DNA of 64,000 nt from NCBI RefSeq assembly GCF_003966155.1, contig NZ_RXNS01000021.1:1-64000 (forward strand), in the 5' to 3' direction. Numbering within the stretch: the first letter of the stretch is position 1; the number at the start of each line of letters is the position of its first letter. Made by a program: the position numbers and the translations under genes. This DNA comes from Halomonas nitroreducens. GTDB taxonomy: Bacteria; Pseudomonadota; Gammaproteobacteria; Pseudomonadales; Halomonadaceae. Below are positions 19,014-29,623 of this stretch, piece by piece. Below the pieces are notes generated by a model. It did no database searches and was not told where the DNA came from. It was given only the letters and a program-made list of their open reading frames with translations.

Positions 19014-19026
19014 CCACAATGGTGCA
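19010..19026 (-). promoter_or_regulatory. NtrC-type box (perfect palindrome)
   Basis: TGCACCA-CAA-TGGTGCA is a perfect match to both consensus arms. About 140 bases upstream of ntrB, it is well placed for oligomeric NtrC to control ntrBC. Confidence 0.8.
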
Positions 19027-19045
19027 CGCACTCTCGGACGGCACC

Positions 19046-19228
19046 TCAGGGATGAGGATCCGAGGGGTGAGGCGAATGGGGATGGGGATGCGGGAAGGGC
19101 GGCGCTTCCTCGGGACGATCGTCCTCCGGGGGCAGATCGCCGCTGACCCGGTCGGAATGCCGGAAGGCACTGCCCTCCTTCACCCGCTCGGCATGGTCGA
19201 AGGCATTGAAGCCCCCGTCATCGCGCAT
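19046..19228 (-). CDS. Weak 60-residue frame, possible C-terminal extension of DUF4124 gene
   Basis: The peptide MRDDGGFNAFDHAERV continues with acidic and then His-Pro-rich sequence. There is no ribosome site before its ATG. The same frame is open upstream to the TAG stop of the DUF4124 gene at 19298-19300, reading CPDGTFRPCHPPP before the Met. It may therefore be coding sequence of a longer ancestral protein now separated by an amber stop, rather than an independent gene. The Pro-His-rich end is simply the heptamer-like tract translated. Confidence 0.3.
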   Translation of the reverse strand: MRDDGGFNAFDHAERVKEGSAFRHSDRVSGDLPPEDDRPEEAPPFPHPHPHSPHPSDPHP

Positions 19229-19297
19229 GGGGGGCGGATGACAGGGCCTGAAGGTGCCGTCCGGACACAGCGGTCGATGTGGCCGGCGAAGGGGCAG

Positions 19298-19882
19298 CTA
19301 ACTGCCCGGGTTGTTGGGATTCTGGGGCAGGTTGACGCTGGCCCGCTGGACGTAGAGCGTCAATGGCGCGGTGCGGTGGCGCACGGCACCACTGGCATCG
19401 AGCAACTCGGCCTGCAGCTGGTGCTCGCCACGGTTGAGGTTGGAGAGCAGGAAGGTATCGGTGTGCATGGCCGACTGGCTGACACGGCCATCGAGCAGCA
19501 ACCGCACCCGATGGTCATCGCGCAGCTCGGGCCGGATGCCCAGGCGCACCTGGATGTTGCCGGCGGCCCCGGTGGGCAGGGTCGCCTGGTTCTCCGGCGC
19601 CAGGATCGAGAACATGTCATAGGGCATGAAGGGCTGCCCCGGGGCAGTGCCCGCGGTATTGGCTGGCCCGTCGCCCTGCACCACCGGCGACAGGCTCGGC
19701 GCGCGGACCTCCCGGGAGGGCACCACGGTCAGCGGGTCCAGCTCCACCTTCTCGCCGCCGCGCTCCGGATCGTCGGTGAAGATCACGTTGCCCTGGGCGT
19801 CGGTGGTGCGATAGATGGTCTGGGCGCCGGCTGTCAGGCTTACCGACAACCCCAGCACCAGCATCACGAGTGCCTTGTTCAT
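19298..19882 (-). CDS. Secreted DUF4124-domain protein
   Basis: A 194-residue protein with signal peptide MNKALVMLVLGLSVSLTAGA (cleavage near residue 20). It is followed by the DUF4124 signature IYRTTDAQGNVIFTDDP (about 23-40), a small beta domain often found at the start of periplasmic proteins. A Pro/Ser linker leads to a beta-rich region (about 100-180) resembling an Ig-like fold. AGGAGAG lies before the ATG. It is upstream of ntrBC on the same strand but with its own gap of more than 400 bases. Function is unknown; envelope or peptidoglycan association is a guess. Confidence 0.78.
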   Translation of the reverse strand: MNKALVMLVLGLSVSLTAGAQTIYRTTDAQGNVIFTDDPERGGEKVELDPLTVVPSREVRAPSLSPVVQGDGPANTAGTAPGQPFMPYDMFSILAPENQATLPTGAAGNIQVRLGIRPELRDDHRVRLLLDGRVSQSAMHTDTFLLSNLNRGEHQLQAELLDASGAVRHRTAPLTLYVQRASVNLPQNPNNPGS

Positions 19883-20062
19883 GCGTCTCTCCTGGATGGC
19901 CGTTAGGCGCCCCTGGCCCGCCCGTGAGGCAGCAGGGCGACACCCTGTTACAAGCCTAGCCCAGAAGTGGCGAGTCACGGAACGGCATTGCCGTCCGCCG
20001 AGTGGCCGGACCGCGATCGCGGTGTAGGATGGGAAGCTGGCGAGTGCCCGAGGAGAAGACGC

Positions 20063-20776
20063 ATGGACGCATGGCAGACCGTGGTGGCCCTGACCCTGAT
20101 GGCGGGCATGGCCATGCCCCTGGGCGGCTGGATCGCCCTGGAGGAGCGCATCGGCCCGCGCTGGCTGGAGACGGAACTGCGCCACGGCATCATCGCCTTC
20201 GGCGGCGGCGCCCTGCTCTCGGCGGTGGCCCTGGTGCTGGTGCCCAACGGCGTCGACGACCTGACCGTCGGCACCGCCCTGGCCTGGTTCCTCGCCGGCG
20301 GGCTGGCCTTCATGGGCCTGGACATCCTGCTCAACATCAGTGGTGCCTCGGCCAGTCAGCTGGCGGCCATGCTCTCCGACTTTCTGCCCGAGGCCCTGGC
20401 CCTGGGCGCGGCCTTCGCCTATGGCGGCAGCGGCGGCATACTGCTCGCCCTGCTGATGGCCCTGCAGAACCTGCCCGAGGGCTTCAACGCCTACCGGGAG
20501 CTTCGCGACAGCACCCATTACTCGACCCGGCGCCTGCTCGGGCTGTTCTTCACCATGGCCTGGCTGGGGCCCCTGGCCGGACTCAGCGGCTTCCTGTGGC
20601 TGGCCCCCTTCCCCTCGGCAGTGGGCGCCATCATGCTGTTCGCCGCCGGCGGTATCCTCTATTCGGTGTTCCAGGACCTGGCCCCCCAGGCCAAGCTCGA
20701 GCGCCACTGGGGCCCACCCCTGGGCGCGGTGCTGGGCTTCGGACTGGGAGTCGCCGGCCATATGCTGCTCCACTGA
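20063..20776 (+). CDS. ZIP-family divalent metal transporter
   Basis: A 237-residue membrane protein with about 7-8 helices. The metal-path helix carries LQNLPEGFNAY (Asn-x2-Pro-Glu-Gly), the hallmark of ZIP transporters. The companion helix has DFLPEALALGAAFAYGG, where the usual His is replaced, as in several bacterial ZIPB-like members. It moves zinc, iron or other divalent ions across the inner membrane. The ATG at 20063 follows GAGGAGAAG. It is monocistronic and divergent from the DUF4124 gene. Confidence 0.82.
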   Translation: MDAWQTVVALTLMAGMAMPLGGWIALEERIGPRWLETELRHGIIAFGGGALLSAVALVLVPNGVDDLTVGTALAWFLAGGLAFMGLDILLNISGASASQLAAMLSDFLPEALALGAAFAYGGSGGILLALLMALQNLPEGFNAYRELRDSTHYSTRRLLGLFFTMAWLGPLAGLSGFLWLAPFPSAVGAIMLFAAGGILYSVFQDLAPQAKLERHWGPPLGAVLGFGLGVAGHMLLH

Positions 20777-20790
20777 CAGGTCATAGGGAC

Positions 20791-20905
20791 GAGGAGCGAG
20801 GTGTGAGGTGTGAGGTGTGAGGTGTGAGGTGTGAGGTGTGAGGTGTGAGGTGTGAGGTGTGAGGTGTGAGGTGTGAGGTGTGAGGTGTGAGGTGTGAGGT
20901 GTGAG
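20791..20905 (+). repeat. Heptamer tandem repeat, 15 perfect GAGGTGT units
   Basis: Fifteen contiguous exact copies of GAGGTGT occupy 20798-20902. They are preceded by one variant unit GAGGAGC (20791-20797) and followed by a partial GAG. The array lies between the ZIP gene stop and the convergent glnA stop, so changes in copy number would not alter a protein. It is not a CRISPR array, as there are no spacers. Confidence 0.95.
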
Positions 20906-20948
20906 CCAAGTCTGCGCCCTCCTTCCGTTAGCACAAGTGGCGACCTGG

Positions 20949-21007
20949 CTGTCCCTTGTGCCTCGCGCCTGACTCCATGCCCCTTACCCCTTGCCTCTCG
21001 CCCCTTC
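20949..21007 (-). repeat. Degenerate GA-rich heptamer tract, inverted relative to the GAGGTGT array
   Basis: On the minus strand GAAGGGG, CGAGAGG, CAAGGGG, TAAGGGG, CATGGAG, TCAGGCG, CGAGGCA and CAAGGGA follow in 7-base steps. It faces the perfect array across about 45 bases, between the array and the glnA terminator. Confidence 0.5.
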
Positions 21008-21010
21008 ATG

Positions 21011-21038
21011 AAAAAAGGCACGCCCCTTGGGCGTGCCT
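21011..21038 (-). terminator. glnA terminator
   Basis: On the minus strand AGGCACGCCC / GGGCGTGCCT forms a 10-bp stem with a 3-base loop, followed by TTTTT, 37 bases beyond the glnA stop. Confidence 0.92.
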
Positions 21039-21074
21039 CTGCGTGCCGGACGCGGCGCCTGGGCGCCGCTGCCA

Positions 21075-22481
21075 TCAGCAGCTGTAGTACATGTCGAACT
21101 CGACCGGATGGGTGGTCATGCGCAGGCGCTCGACGTCCTCGCTGAGCAGCTCGATATAGGCATCGATCATCTCGTCGGTGAAGACGCCACCCTCGGTGAG
21201 GAAGCCACGGTCGGCGTCCAGCGACTCCAGGGCCTGGTCGAGGCTGTTGGCCACGGTCGGGATGGACTTGCCCTCTTCCGGCGGCAGGTCATAGAGGTTC
21301 TTGTCCATCGCATCGCCGGGATGGATCTTGTTCTTGATGCCGTCGATACCGGCCATCAGCATCGCCGCGAAGCACAGGTAGGGGTTGGCGGTCGGATCCG
21401 GGAAGCGGGCCTCGACACGCTTGCCCTTGGGGCTGGCGGTGTAGGGGATGCGGATGGAGGCAGAACGGTTGCGGGCACTGTAGGCCAGCATCACCGGCGC
21501 CTCGAAGCCCGGCACCAGTCGCTTGTAGGAGTTGGTGGAAGCGTTGGTGAAGGCGTTCAGGGCACGGGCGTGCTTGATGATGCCACCGATGTAGTAGAGC
21601 GCCATCTCGGAGAGGCCCGCATACTCGTCGCCGGCGAACTGGTTCTGGCCTTCCTTCCAGAAGGACTGGTGGACATGCATGCCGCTACCGTTGTCACCGA
21701 CCAGGGGCTTGGGCATGAAGGTGGCGGTCTTGCCATAGGCGTGAGCCACGTTGTGGATCACGTACTTCATCTCCTGGACCTCGTCGGCCTTCTTGACCAG
21801 CGTATTGAACTTCACGCCGATCTCGTTCTGGCCGGCGTTGGACACCTCGTGGTGGTGCACCTCGACGCTCTGGCCGATGGCCTCCAGGGTGTTGCACATG
21901 GCACCGCGGATATCGTGGAAGCTGTCCACCGGCGGCACCGGGAAGTAGCCACCCTTGACCCGCGGACGGTGCCCCAGGTTGCCGCCTTCGACCGGGCGAT
22001 CGGTGGACCAGGCGCCTTCCTCGGAGGTGATCTTGTACATGGCGCCTTCGATATCGGCCTTCCAGTGCACCTCGTCAAAGATGAAGAACTCGGGCTCGGG
22101 GCCAAAGAAGGCGGTATCACCCAGGCCGGTGGACTGCAGGTAGGCCTCGGCACGCTTGGCGATGGAGCGCGGGTCACGCTCGTAGCCCTGCATGGTGGCC
22201 GGCTCGATGATGTCACAGCGCAGCACCAGGGTGGCATCCTCGGTGAAGGGGTCGAGGAAGCCGGTACCGTCCTCCGGACGCAGGATCATGTCGGACTCGT
22301 TGATGCCCTTCCAGCCGGAGATGGAGGAACCATCGAACATCTGACCGTTCTCGAAGAACTCCTCGTCCACGTCGCGGGCCGGAATGGTGACGTGCTGTTC
22401 CTTGCCTTTGGTATCGGTGAAGCGCAGGTCGATCCACTTCACATCGTGCTCTTCGATCAGGGCGAGCGTCTTCTCGGACAT
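21075..22481 (-). CDS. glnA: Glutamine synthetase, type I
   Basis: A 468-residue dodecameric enzyme that makes glutamine from glutamate, ammonia and ATP. It shows the beta-grasp segment [10 protein letters not shown], the ATP/Glu site [21 protein letters not shown] and NRSASIRIP. The adenylylation loop NLYDLPPEE near residue 397 is intact, so GlnE control is expected. The ATG at 22481 follows GGAGG; the open frame further upstream is promoter. It stands alone, with a sigma-54 promoter and NtrC box upstream, and lies 2.2 kb from ntrBC on the same strand. Confidence 0.97.
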   Translation of the reverse strand: MSEKTLALIEEHDVKWIDLRFTDTKGKEQHVTIPARDVDEEFFENGQMFDGSSISGWKGINESDMILRPEDGTGFLDPFTEDATLVLRCDIIEPATMQGYERDPRSIAKRAEAYLQSTGLGDTAFFGPEPEFFIFDEVHWKADIEGAMYKITSEEGAWSTDRPVEGGNLGHRPRVKGGYFPVPPVDSFHDIRGAMCNTLEAIGQSVEVHHHEVSNAGQNEIGVKFNTLVKKADEVQEMKYVIHNVAHAYGKTATFMPKPLVGDNGSGMHVHQSFWKEGQNQFAGDEYAGLSEMALYYIGGIIKHARALNAFTNASTNSYKRLVPGFEAPVMLAYSARNRSASIRIPYTASPKGKRVEARFPDPTANPYLCFAAMLMAGIDGIKNKIHPGDAMDKNLYDLPPEEGKSIPTVANSLDQALESLDADRGFLTEGGVFTDEMIDAYIELLSEDVERLRMTTHPVEFDMYYSC

Positions 22482-22632
22482 GAGGTCCTCCACTGGATGG
22501 CTTGGTTTCGGGTATTCCGCTTGTTCTCTGGTCGCCGGTTGCCGGCAAGCCGGCCTGTCCAGACGATGTTGTAGCATGCCATGGGCCCACTGCCCACGAC
22601 GCCATGCACAGCCATGGCACTGCCCATTGGGA

Positions 22633-22648
22633 AGCAGAAAGTGTGCCA
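22633..22648 (-). promoter_or_regulatory. Sigma-54 promoter of glnA
   Basis: On the minus strand TGGCAC-N5-CTGCT gives the invariant GG and GC exactly 10 bases apart, as in -24/-12 promoters (consensus TGGCAC-N5-TTGCW). It predicts a leader of about 140 bases. The neighbouring NtrC box about 165 bases upstream supports it. Confidence 0.72.
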
Positions 22649-22811
22649 CCCTGATGACACACCCGCCCTATTCCAAGATAAGCCACTGACTGAAAGGCAG
22701 AAAAAACTTGTCGACCGCCCCCTTCCTGGCCACCCGCCTAGCAGCCATGCCCTGCCATGAAGCACCTCGGGGCCATGAAAATGCCCCTTAATGGCGCATG
22801 ATGGAAATGAA

Positions 22812-22828
22812 CGCACCAAAATGATGCA
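22812..22828 (-). promoter_or_regulatory. NtrC-type box upstream of the glnA promoter
   Basis: CGCACCA-AAA-TGATGCA matches the TGCACCA-N3-TGGTGCA palindrome with two mismatches and an A/T centre. Enhancer distance to the sigma-54 promoter is typical. Confidence 0.6.
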
Positions 22829-22979
22829 TACCTCGGGCATTGCCCAGGCTCGGATCACTCCTCAGGGGCCCCGCCCGGGAACTCGCGGCGCTACCTGCAG
22901 GTCATTGAATCCACGGGGTCGCCACACTTGTTCGATGGATTCCCGTCAACAAGGCTGGTAGCGGTCATGGCCCTGACCC

Positions 22980-22985
22980 TATAAT
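22980..22985 (+). promoter_or_regulatory. Probable -10 element of typA
   Basis: A perfect TATAAT lies 32 bases before the typA GTG start. The -35 region is weak (GGTAGC or TGGTAG at normal distance). Confidence 0.45.
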
Positions 22986-23016
22986 GCGGCCCCACTTTTC
23001 CCAGCAGGATCCCGTC

Positions 23017-24843
<1,827 letters not shown>

Positions 24844-24847
24844 GCCT

Positions 24848-24875
24848 AGAGCCCGCCGACCCGGCGGGCTCTTTC
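24848..24875 (+). terminator. typA terminator
   Basis: Stem AGAGCCCGCC / GGCGGGCTCT with a 5-base loop, followed by TTCG, a few bases after the typA stop. Confidence 0.82.
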
Positions 24876-25068
24876 GTCGACACGGATTGATCGCGGCGCC
24901 CGATGACGCGCGGGCTGCACGGGAAGCGCATGGATTCGCCGGGAGCGAACCCGGCCACCCTGGTCGCCCGCGACAGCCATCGGCGCGTCCTTCCTTTGTG
25001 GCCGTGTGTCCACGGCGCGGGCTATGCTGAAGCAGCCTTTGCCTGTCACCACCAGGAGGAGAACGACG

Positions 25069-25386
25069 ATGCACAAGCATGTGGAATGGGACGATCCCGG
25101 CAGCGCCGGCGTGCTGCGCTATTACGCCGACCACCCCCAGGACTCCCCGGAGCCCCATGTGGGCAGCATCGTCAGCGCGCTCTTCCGTGGCTTCACGGTG
25201 CGGGTGCGGGTCGAGGCCCGGGTCGAGGAAACCAGCATCGGCGAGGTGGTGGCGCTGATCGCCAAGGACAACGGCCGGCGCCAGCACAGCGTCGGTGACC
25301 TGGAACTCGGCGACCTCGTCCGGCTGCCCGACGCCTACCGGGCCATGGAGCCGCGCCACCCGGAAGTGGACGACGACCGGGACTGA
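25069..25386 (+). CDS. Hypothetical protein, 105 residues
   Basis: I do not recognise this family. It is a soluble, acidic small protein starting MHKHVEWDDPGSAGVLRYYADH. A central predicted beta-rich part, FRGFTVRVRVEARVEETSIGEV, is followed by a charged tail DDDRD. AGGAGGAGAA before the ATG and strong GC third-position bias support coding. It sits alone between typA and the symporter gene, with a 158-base gap after it. Confidence 0.6.
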   Translation: MHKHVEWDDPGSAGVLRYYADHPQDSPEPHVGSIVSALFRGFTVRVRVEARVEETSIGEVVALIAKDNGRRQHSVGDLELGDLVRLPDAYRAMEPRHPEVDDDRD

Positions 25387-25543
25387 TTCGCCGCAGGGTT
25401 ACCATCCACCCCCGCCAACGGCTGCTAAACGCAAGTCGACTGGTCAAGCCCCCCGGGTCTGTCGCACAGTTGGCGCTACTCGAGCTGGCACCCCAGCGCA
25501 GGAAACGCGGCCCACAAGGCCGACACGCAATTGCGGACACCCG

Positions 25544-26986
25544 ATGAGCACGCACAACGTCTGGACGCACAAGGGCACCTTCCTGCTGGCCGCGGTCGGC
25601 TCGGCGGTGGGACTCGGCAACCTGTGGCGCTTCCCCTACTTGACCGGCGAGAACGGCGGCGGCGCCTTCATCCTGATCTACGCCCTGACCATCTTTGCGG
25701 TAGGCATCCCCATCCTGATCGCCGAGATCATGCTGGGTCGCAACAGCCGGCGGAGCCCGATCATGGGCATGCGCTTTTTGACCAGCACCCACAAGACCTC
25801 CCGGGGCTGGGAGACGATCGGCTGGCTGGGTGCGGCCTCGGCCTTCATCATCCTGAGCTTCTACTCGGTGATCGCCGGGTGGGCACTGCACTACACCGGC
25901 CTGATGCTCACCGGCAGCCTCGACGGGGCCGACGCCGAGACCATCGGCGCCAGCTTCGACGCCCTGCTGGCCTCCCCGCCGCTGCTGACCCTCTATCACA
26001 CCCTGTTCATCGGTGCCTCGGCGCTGATCGTCGGCCTGGGCATCCACCGCGGCATCGAGAACGGCCTGCGCGTGCTGATGCCGGCGCTGTTCGTGATCCT
26101 CATGGTGGTGCTGGTCTATTCCGCCGCCATCGGCGACCTCTCCGCGGCGGCGACCTTCCTGTTCACCTTCAACGTCGCCGACCTCAGCCTGGAAGGCTGG
26201 TTGCAGGCCATGGGCCAGTCATTCTTCACCCTGAGCCTGGGCATGGGGGCAATCATGGCCTACGGGGCCTACATGTCCAGCGACGCTTCCCTGACCCGCA
26301 CCGCCTTCGCCATCGCCGTGGTCGACACTGCGGTGGCCATGATCGCCGGCCTGGCGATCTTCGCCCTGGTGTTCGGCGCCGGCCTCGACCCCGGAGAGGG
26401 CCCCGGACTGATGTTCGTCACCCTGCCGCTGGCCTTCGCCGAGATGCCCGCAGGGCCGCTGCTGGGCGGAGTCTTCTTCATCCTGGTGCTGGGCGCCGCC
26501 ATCAGCTCCTCGATCTCGCTGATCGAGCCGGTGGCCGCCTTCCTGGTGGAACGCTTCGATCTCGAGCGTCCCCAGGCCGTGTCGGCCATGGTCATCGCCA
26601 GCTGGGCCCTGGGCCTGCTCACGGTGTTCAGCTTCAACCTGATGGCCGAGGACACCCTTTTCCACACGCTGTTCGGGCGCAGCGCCTTCGGGCTGCTGGA
26701 GCTGCTCACCAATATCTTCATGCCGCTGGGGGGCATGCTGATCGCGCTCTTCGCCGGCTGGGCCCTGACCCATGGAGAGGTGATGAAGGAGATGCGCACC
26801 AACGAGAGCTGGTTCCGCCTCTGGCGCTTCCTGGTGCGCTTCATCGCCCCGGCGGCGGTGGCCTTCGTCTTCCTGCGCACCATCCCCCAGGTGGAGGGCT
26901 ACCTGCTGCCCTCCATTGGTGCCGTGGTGATCGTCGGCGCCTTCGCCGCCGGTCGTACCTTCCTGGCCGAACGCCAGGAATCGTGA
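25544..26986 (+). CDS. Sodium-dependent transporter, NSS family
   Basis: A 480-residue LeuT-fold symporter with about 11-12 membrane helices. The first helix carries GSAVGLGNLWRFPYL, which holds sodium sites and the unwound substrate region. Helix 6 contains the SFFTLSLGMGAIMAYGAYM pattern, and helix 8 has GAAISSSISLIEP for the Na2 site. Likely substrates are amino acids or related osmolytes. The ATG at 25544 follows GCGGACA. It is followed after 46 bases by a branched-chain-type ABC operon on the same strand, which suggests an amino-acid uptake cluster. Confidence 0.9.
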   Translation: MSTHNVWTHKGTFLLAAVGSAVGLGNLWRFPYLTGENGGGAFILIYALTIFAVGIPILIAEIMLGRNSRRSPIMGMRFLTSTHKTSRGWETIGWLGAASAFIILSFYSVIAGWALHYTGLMLTGSLDGADAETIGASFDALLASPPLLTLYHTLFIGASALIVGLGIHRGIENGLRVLMPALFVILMVVLVYSAAIGDLSAAATFLFTFNVADLSLEGWLQAMGQSFFTLSLGMGAIMAYGAYMSSDASLTRTAFAIAVVDTAVAMIAGLAIFALVFGAGLDPGEGPGLMFVTLPLAFAEMPAGPLLGGVFFILVLGAAISSSISLIEPVAAFLVERFDLERPQAVSAMVIASWALGLLTVFSFNLMAEDTLFHTLFGRSAFGLLELLTNIFMPLGGMLIALFAGWALTHGEVMKEMRTNESWFRLWRFLVRFIAPAAVAFVFLRTIPQVEGYLLPSIGAVVIVGAFAAGRTFLAERQES

Positions 26987-27032
26987 ACCACCGCACCGGC
27001 CACAACAACGAACAACTCATCACGGGTGTGAC

Positions 27033-27803
<771 letters not shown>

Positions 27804-27882
27804 GGGCCCCGGCGCCGCCTGACCGCGGGACAACAACAATTGCGGGCGGCCTGACTCCGCCCATCAACGCAGAGAAGCACCT

Positions 27883-28587
27883 ATGCCATTACTCGACGCA
27901 CGGGACGTGCATGGCGGCTACGGCGGCATGAACATCCTCAATGGGGTGAACATGACCATCGAGGCCGACGAGATCGGAGTCATCGTCGGCCCCAACGGGG
28001 CCGGCAAGTCCACGATGCTCAAGGCCATCTTCGGCCTGCTCCACGTCAGCCAGGGGGAGATCCTGCTGCGTGGCGAGCCCATCCAGAACCTGCCACCCAA
28101 CAAGCTGGTGCAGAAGGGCATGGGCTTCGTCCCCCAGGAATACAATGTCTTCCCGAGCCTGACGGTGAAGGAAAACCTGCAGATGGGCGCCTATCTCAAA
28201 CCGGGCAACGTCAAGCGCATGCTGGCCCGGGTCTACGAGTTCTTCCCGCCGCTCTATGACAAGCGTCACCAGCCTGCCGGCGAACTCTCCGGCGGCCAGC
28301 GCCAGATGGTCGCCATGGGACGGGCGCTGATGGCCGAGCCCGACGTGCTGCTGCTCGACGAGCCCACCGCCGGGCTCTCGCCGCTGTACATGAACGAGAT
28401 CTTCGAGCGAGTGAAGGAGGTCAACGCCGCCGGGGTCGGCATCCTGATGGTCGAGCAGAACGCCAAGCAGGCGCTGGCCATCGCCGACAAGGGCTTCGTG
28501 CTGGCCGCCGGCCAGAACCGCTTCACCGACACCGGCGCGGCCCTGCTGGCCGACCCGGAGGTCGCCAAGAGCTTCCTGGGCGGCTGA
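27883..28587 (+). CDS. Branched-chain amino-acid-type ABC transporter ATPase (LivF-like)
   Basis: A 234-residue ATPase paired with the LivG-like protein. Walker A is GPNGAGKST, the Q-loop segment is FVPQEYNVFPSLTV, the signature is LSGGQRQM and Walker B is LLLDEPTAGLSP. The length and lack of the LivG insert identify LivF. It lies 79 bases after livG and 31 before livH. Its ATG has AGAAG upstream. Confidence 0.9.
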   Translation: MPLLDARDVHGGYGGMNILNGVNMTIEADEIGVIVGPNGAGKSTMLKAIFGLLHVSQGEILLRGEPIQNLPPNKLVQKGMGFVPQEYNVFPSLTVKENLQMGAYLKPGNVKRMLARVYEFFPPLYDKRHQPAGELSGGQRQMVAMGRALMAEPDVLLLDEPTAGLSPLYMNEIFERVKEVNAAGVGILMVEQNAKQALAIADKGFVLAAGQNRFTDTGAALLADPEVAKSFLGG

Positions 28588-28618
28588 GCCCGCCACGACG
28601 GACCATCGGAGACGTCCC

Positions 28619-29623
28619 GTGAACGAACTCGTTTTCTTCATCAACAATGTGGTGATCGCCGGCAGCGTGACCGGCTCGATCTACGCCATCGGTGCGGTGG
28701 GCGTGACGCTGATCTTCAGCATCATGCGCTTCGCCCACTTCGCCCATGGCGACATGATGACCTTCGGCGCCTTCATGGTGCTGCTGCTGACCACCCTCTT
28801 CCCCCAGGCCGGCGCCGCCATCGGGGTACCCACCCCGCTGATCATGCTGCCCCTGGCCATGGTCCTCACCGCCGCCCTGGCGGTGGGCATCGACCGCGCC
28901 TTCTACAAGCCGCTGCGCGCCCACGGGGTCAAGCCGATCGTGCTAGTCATCGGTTCGCTGGGGGTGACCCTGATGCTGCAGGGTCTGATCCGCCTGTTCG
29001 CCGGCACTGGCGGCGAGAGCCTCTACGTCGACGACCGCAAGGAGATCTTCCGCCTCGCCCTGCCCATCGAGGGCGTGCGGGTGCCGGTAGTAATCACCGA
29101 GCCCCAGCTCTACCTCTTCGTGCTGACCCTCGTCGCCGTGGTGGGCCTGCACTTCTTCCTGTCCCGCTCGCGGCTGGGCAAGGCCATGCGTGCCATGTCC
29201 GACAATCCCGACCTGGCCCAGGCCTCGGGCATCAACACCAACACCATCGTCGCCGTGACCTGGGTGATCGCCGGCGGGCTCGCCGCCATCGCCGGCACCC
29301 TGCTGTCGCTGGACGTCACCTTCAAGCCGGATCTCAGCTTCTTCCTGCTGCTGCCGATCTTCGCTGCGGCCATCGTCGGCGGCGTCGGCCACCCCTATGG
29401 CGCCATCGCCGGCGGCTTCGTGGTCGGCTTCGCCGAGACCCTGGCGGTGTTCAACTGGAGCGTGCTGCTGCGGCCCTTCCGCGACAGCCTGCCCGAGTGG
29501 CTGTCGCTGCCCGGCAACCTGGCCTTCGTCGGCACCGAATACAAGATCGTGGTGCCCTTCTTCATCCTCGTCGTCATCCTGGTGTGGCGCCCCACCGGCA
29601 TCTTCAAGGGCAAGGTGATCTGA
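28619..29623 (+). CDS. Branched-chain amino-acid-type ABC permease (LivH-like)
   Basis: A 334-residue inner-membrane permease with about 8-9 helices. Family marks are GSIYAIGAVGVTLIFSIMRF near the start, FAHGDMM, and the EAA-like loop RAMSDNPDLAQASGIN before the last helices. The start is GTG at 28619 with GGAGA upstream. It overlaps livM by one base. Confidence 0.9.
   Translation: MNELVFFINNVVIAGSVTGSIYAIGAVGVTLIFSIMRFAHFAHGDMMTFGAFMVLLLTTLFPQAGAAIGVPTPLIMLPLAMVLTAALAVGIDRAFYKPLRAHGVKPIVLVIGSLGVTLMLQGLIRLFAGTGGESLYVDDRKEIFRLALPIEGVRVPVVITEPQLYLFVLTLVAVVGLHFFLSRSRLGKAMRAMSDNPDLAQASGINTNTIVAVTWVIAGGLAAIAGTLLSLDVTFKPDLSFFLLLPIFAAAIVGGVGHPYGAIAGGFVVGFAETLAVFNWSVLLRPFRDSLPEWLSLPGNLAFVGTEYKIVVPFFILVVILVWRPTGIFKGKVI

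Larger units (their letters stand above)
18874..19297. other. Mostly non-coding region upstream of ntrB
   Basis: This 424-base stretch holds three NtrC-type boxes, a 17-base palindrome GGTGCCGA-C-TCGGCACC at 18973-18989, a GA-rich heptamer-like tract at 19051-19098, and a weak open frame at 19046-19228 that continues the DUF4124 gene frame after its amber stop. I see no convincing independent gene. Confidence 0.6.
22482..23016. other. glnA-typA divergent promoter region
   Basis: This 535-base gene-free stretch is A/T-richer than its surroundings. It holds the glnA sigma-54 promoter, an NtrC box, and the sigma-70 -10 element of typA. No further coding sequence is convincing. Confidence 0.75.

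Noticed and set aside
20791-20905. Possible CRISPR array
   Set aside because: The unit is 7 bases with no spacers and no cas genes nearby. It is a simple tandem repeat.
20659-21075. Minus-strand frame encoding repeated TPHTSHL peptides
   Set aside because: It is the translated heptamer repeat. There is no ribosome site and no conserved protein sequence around it.
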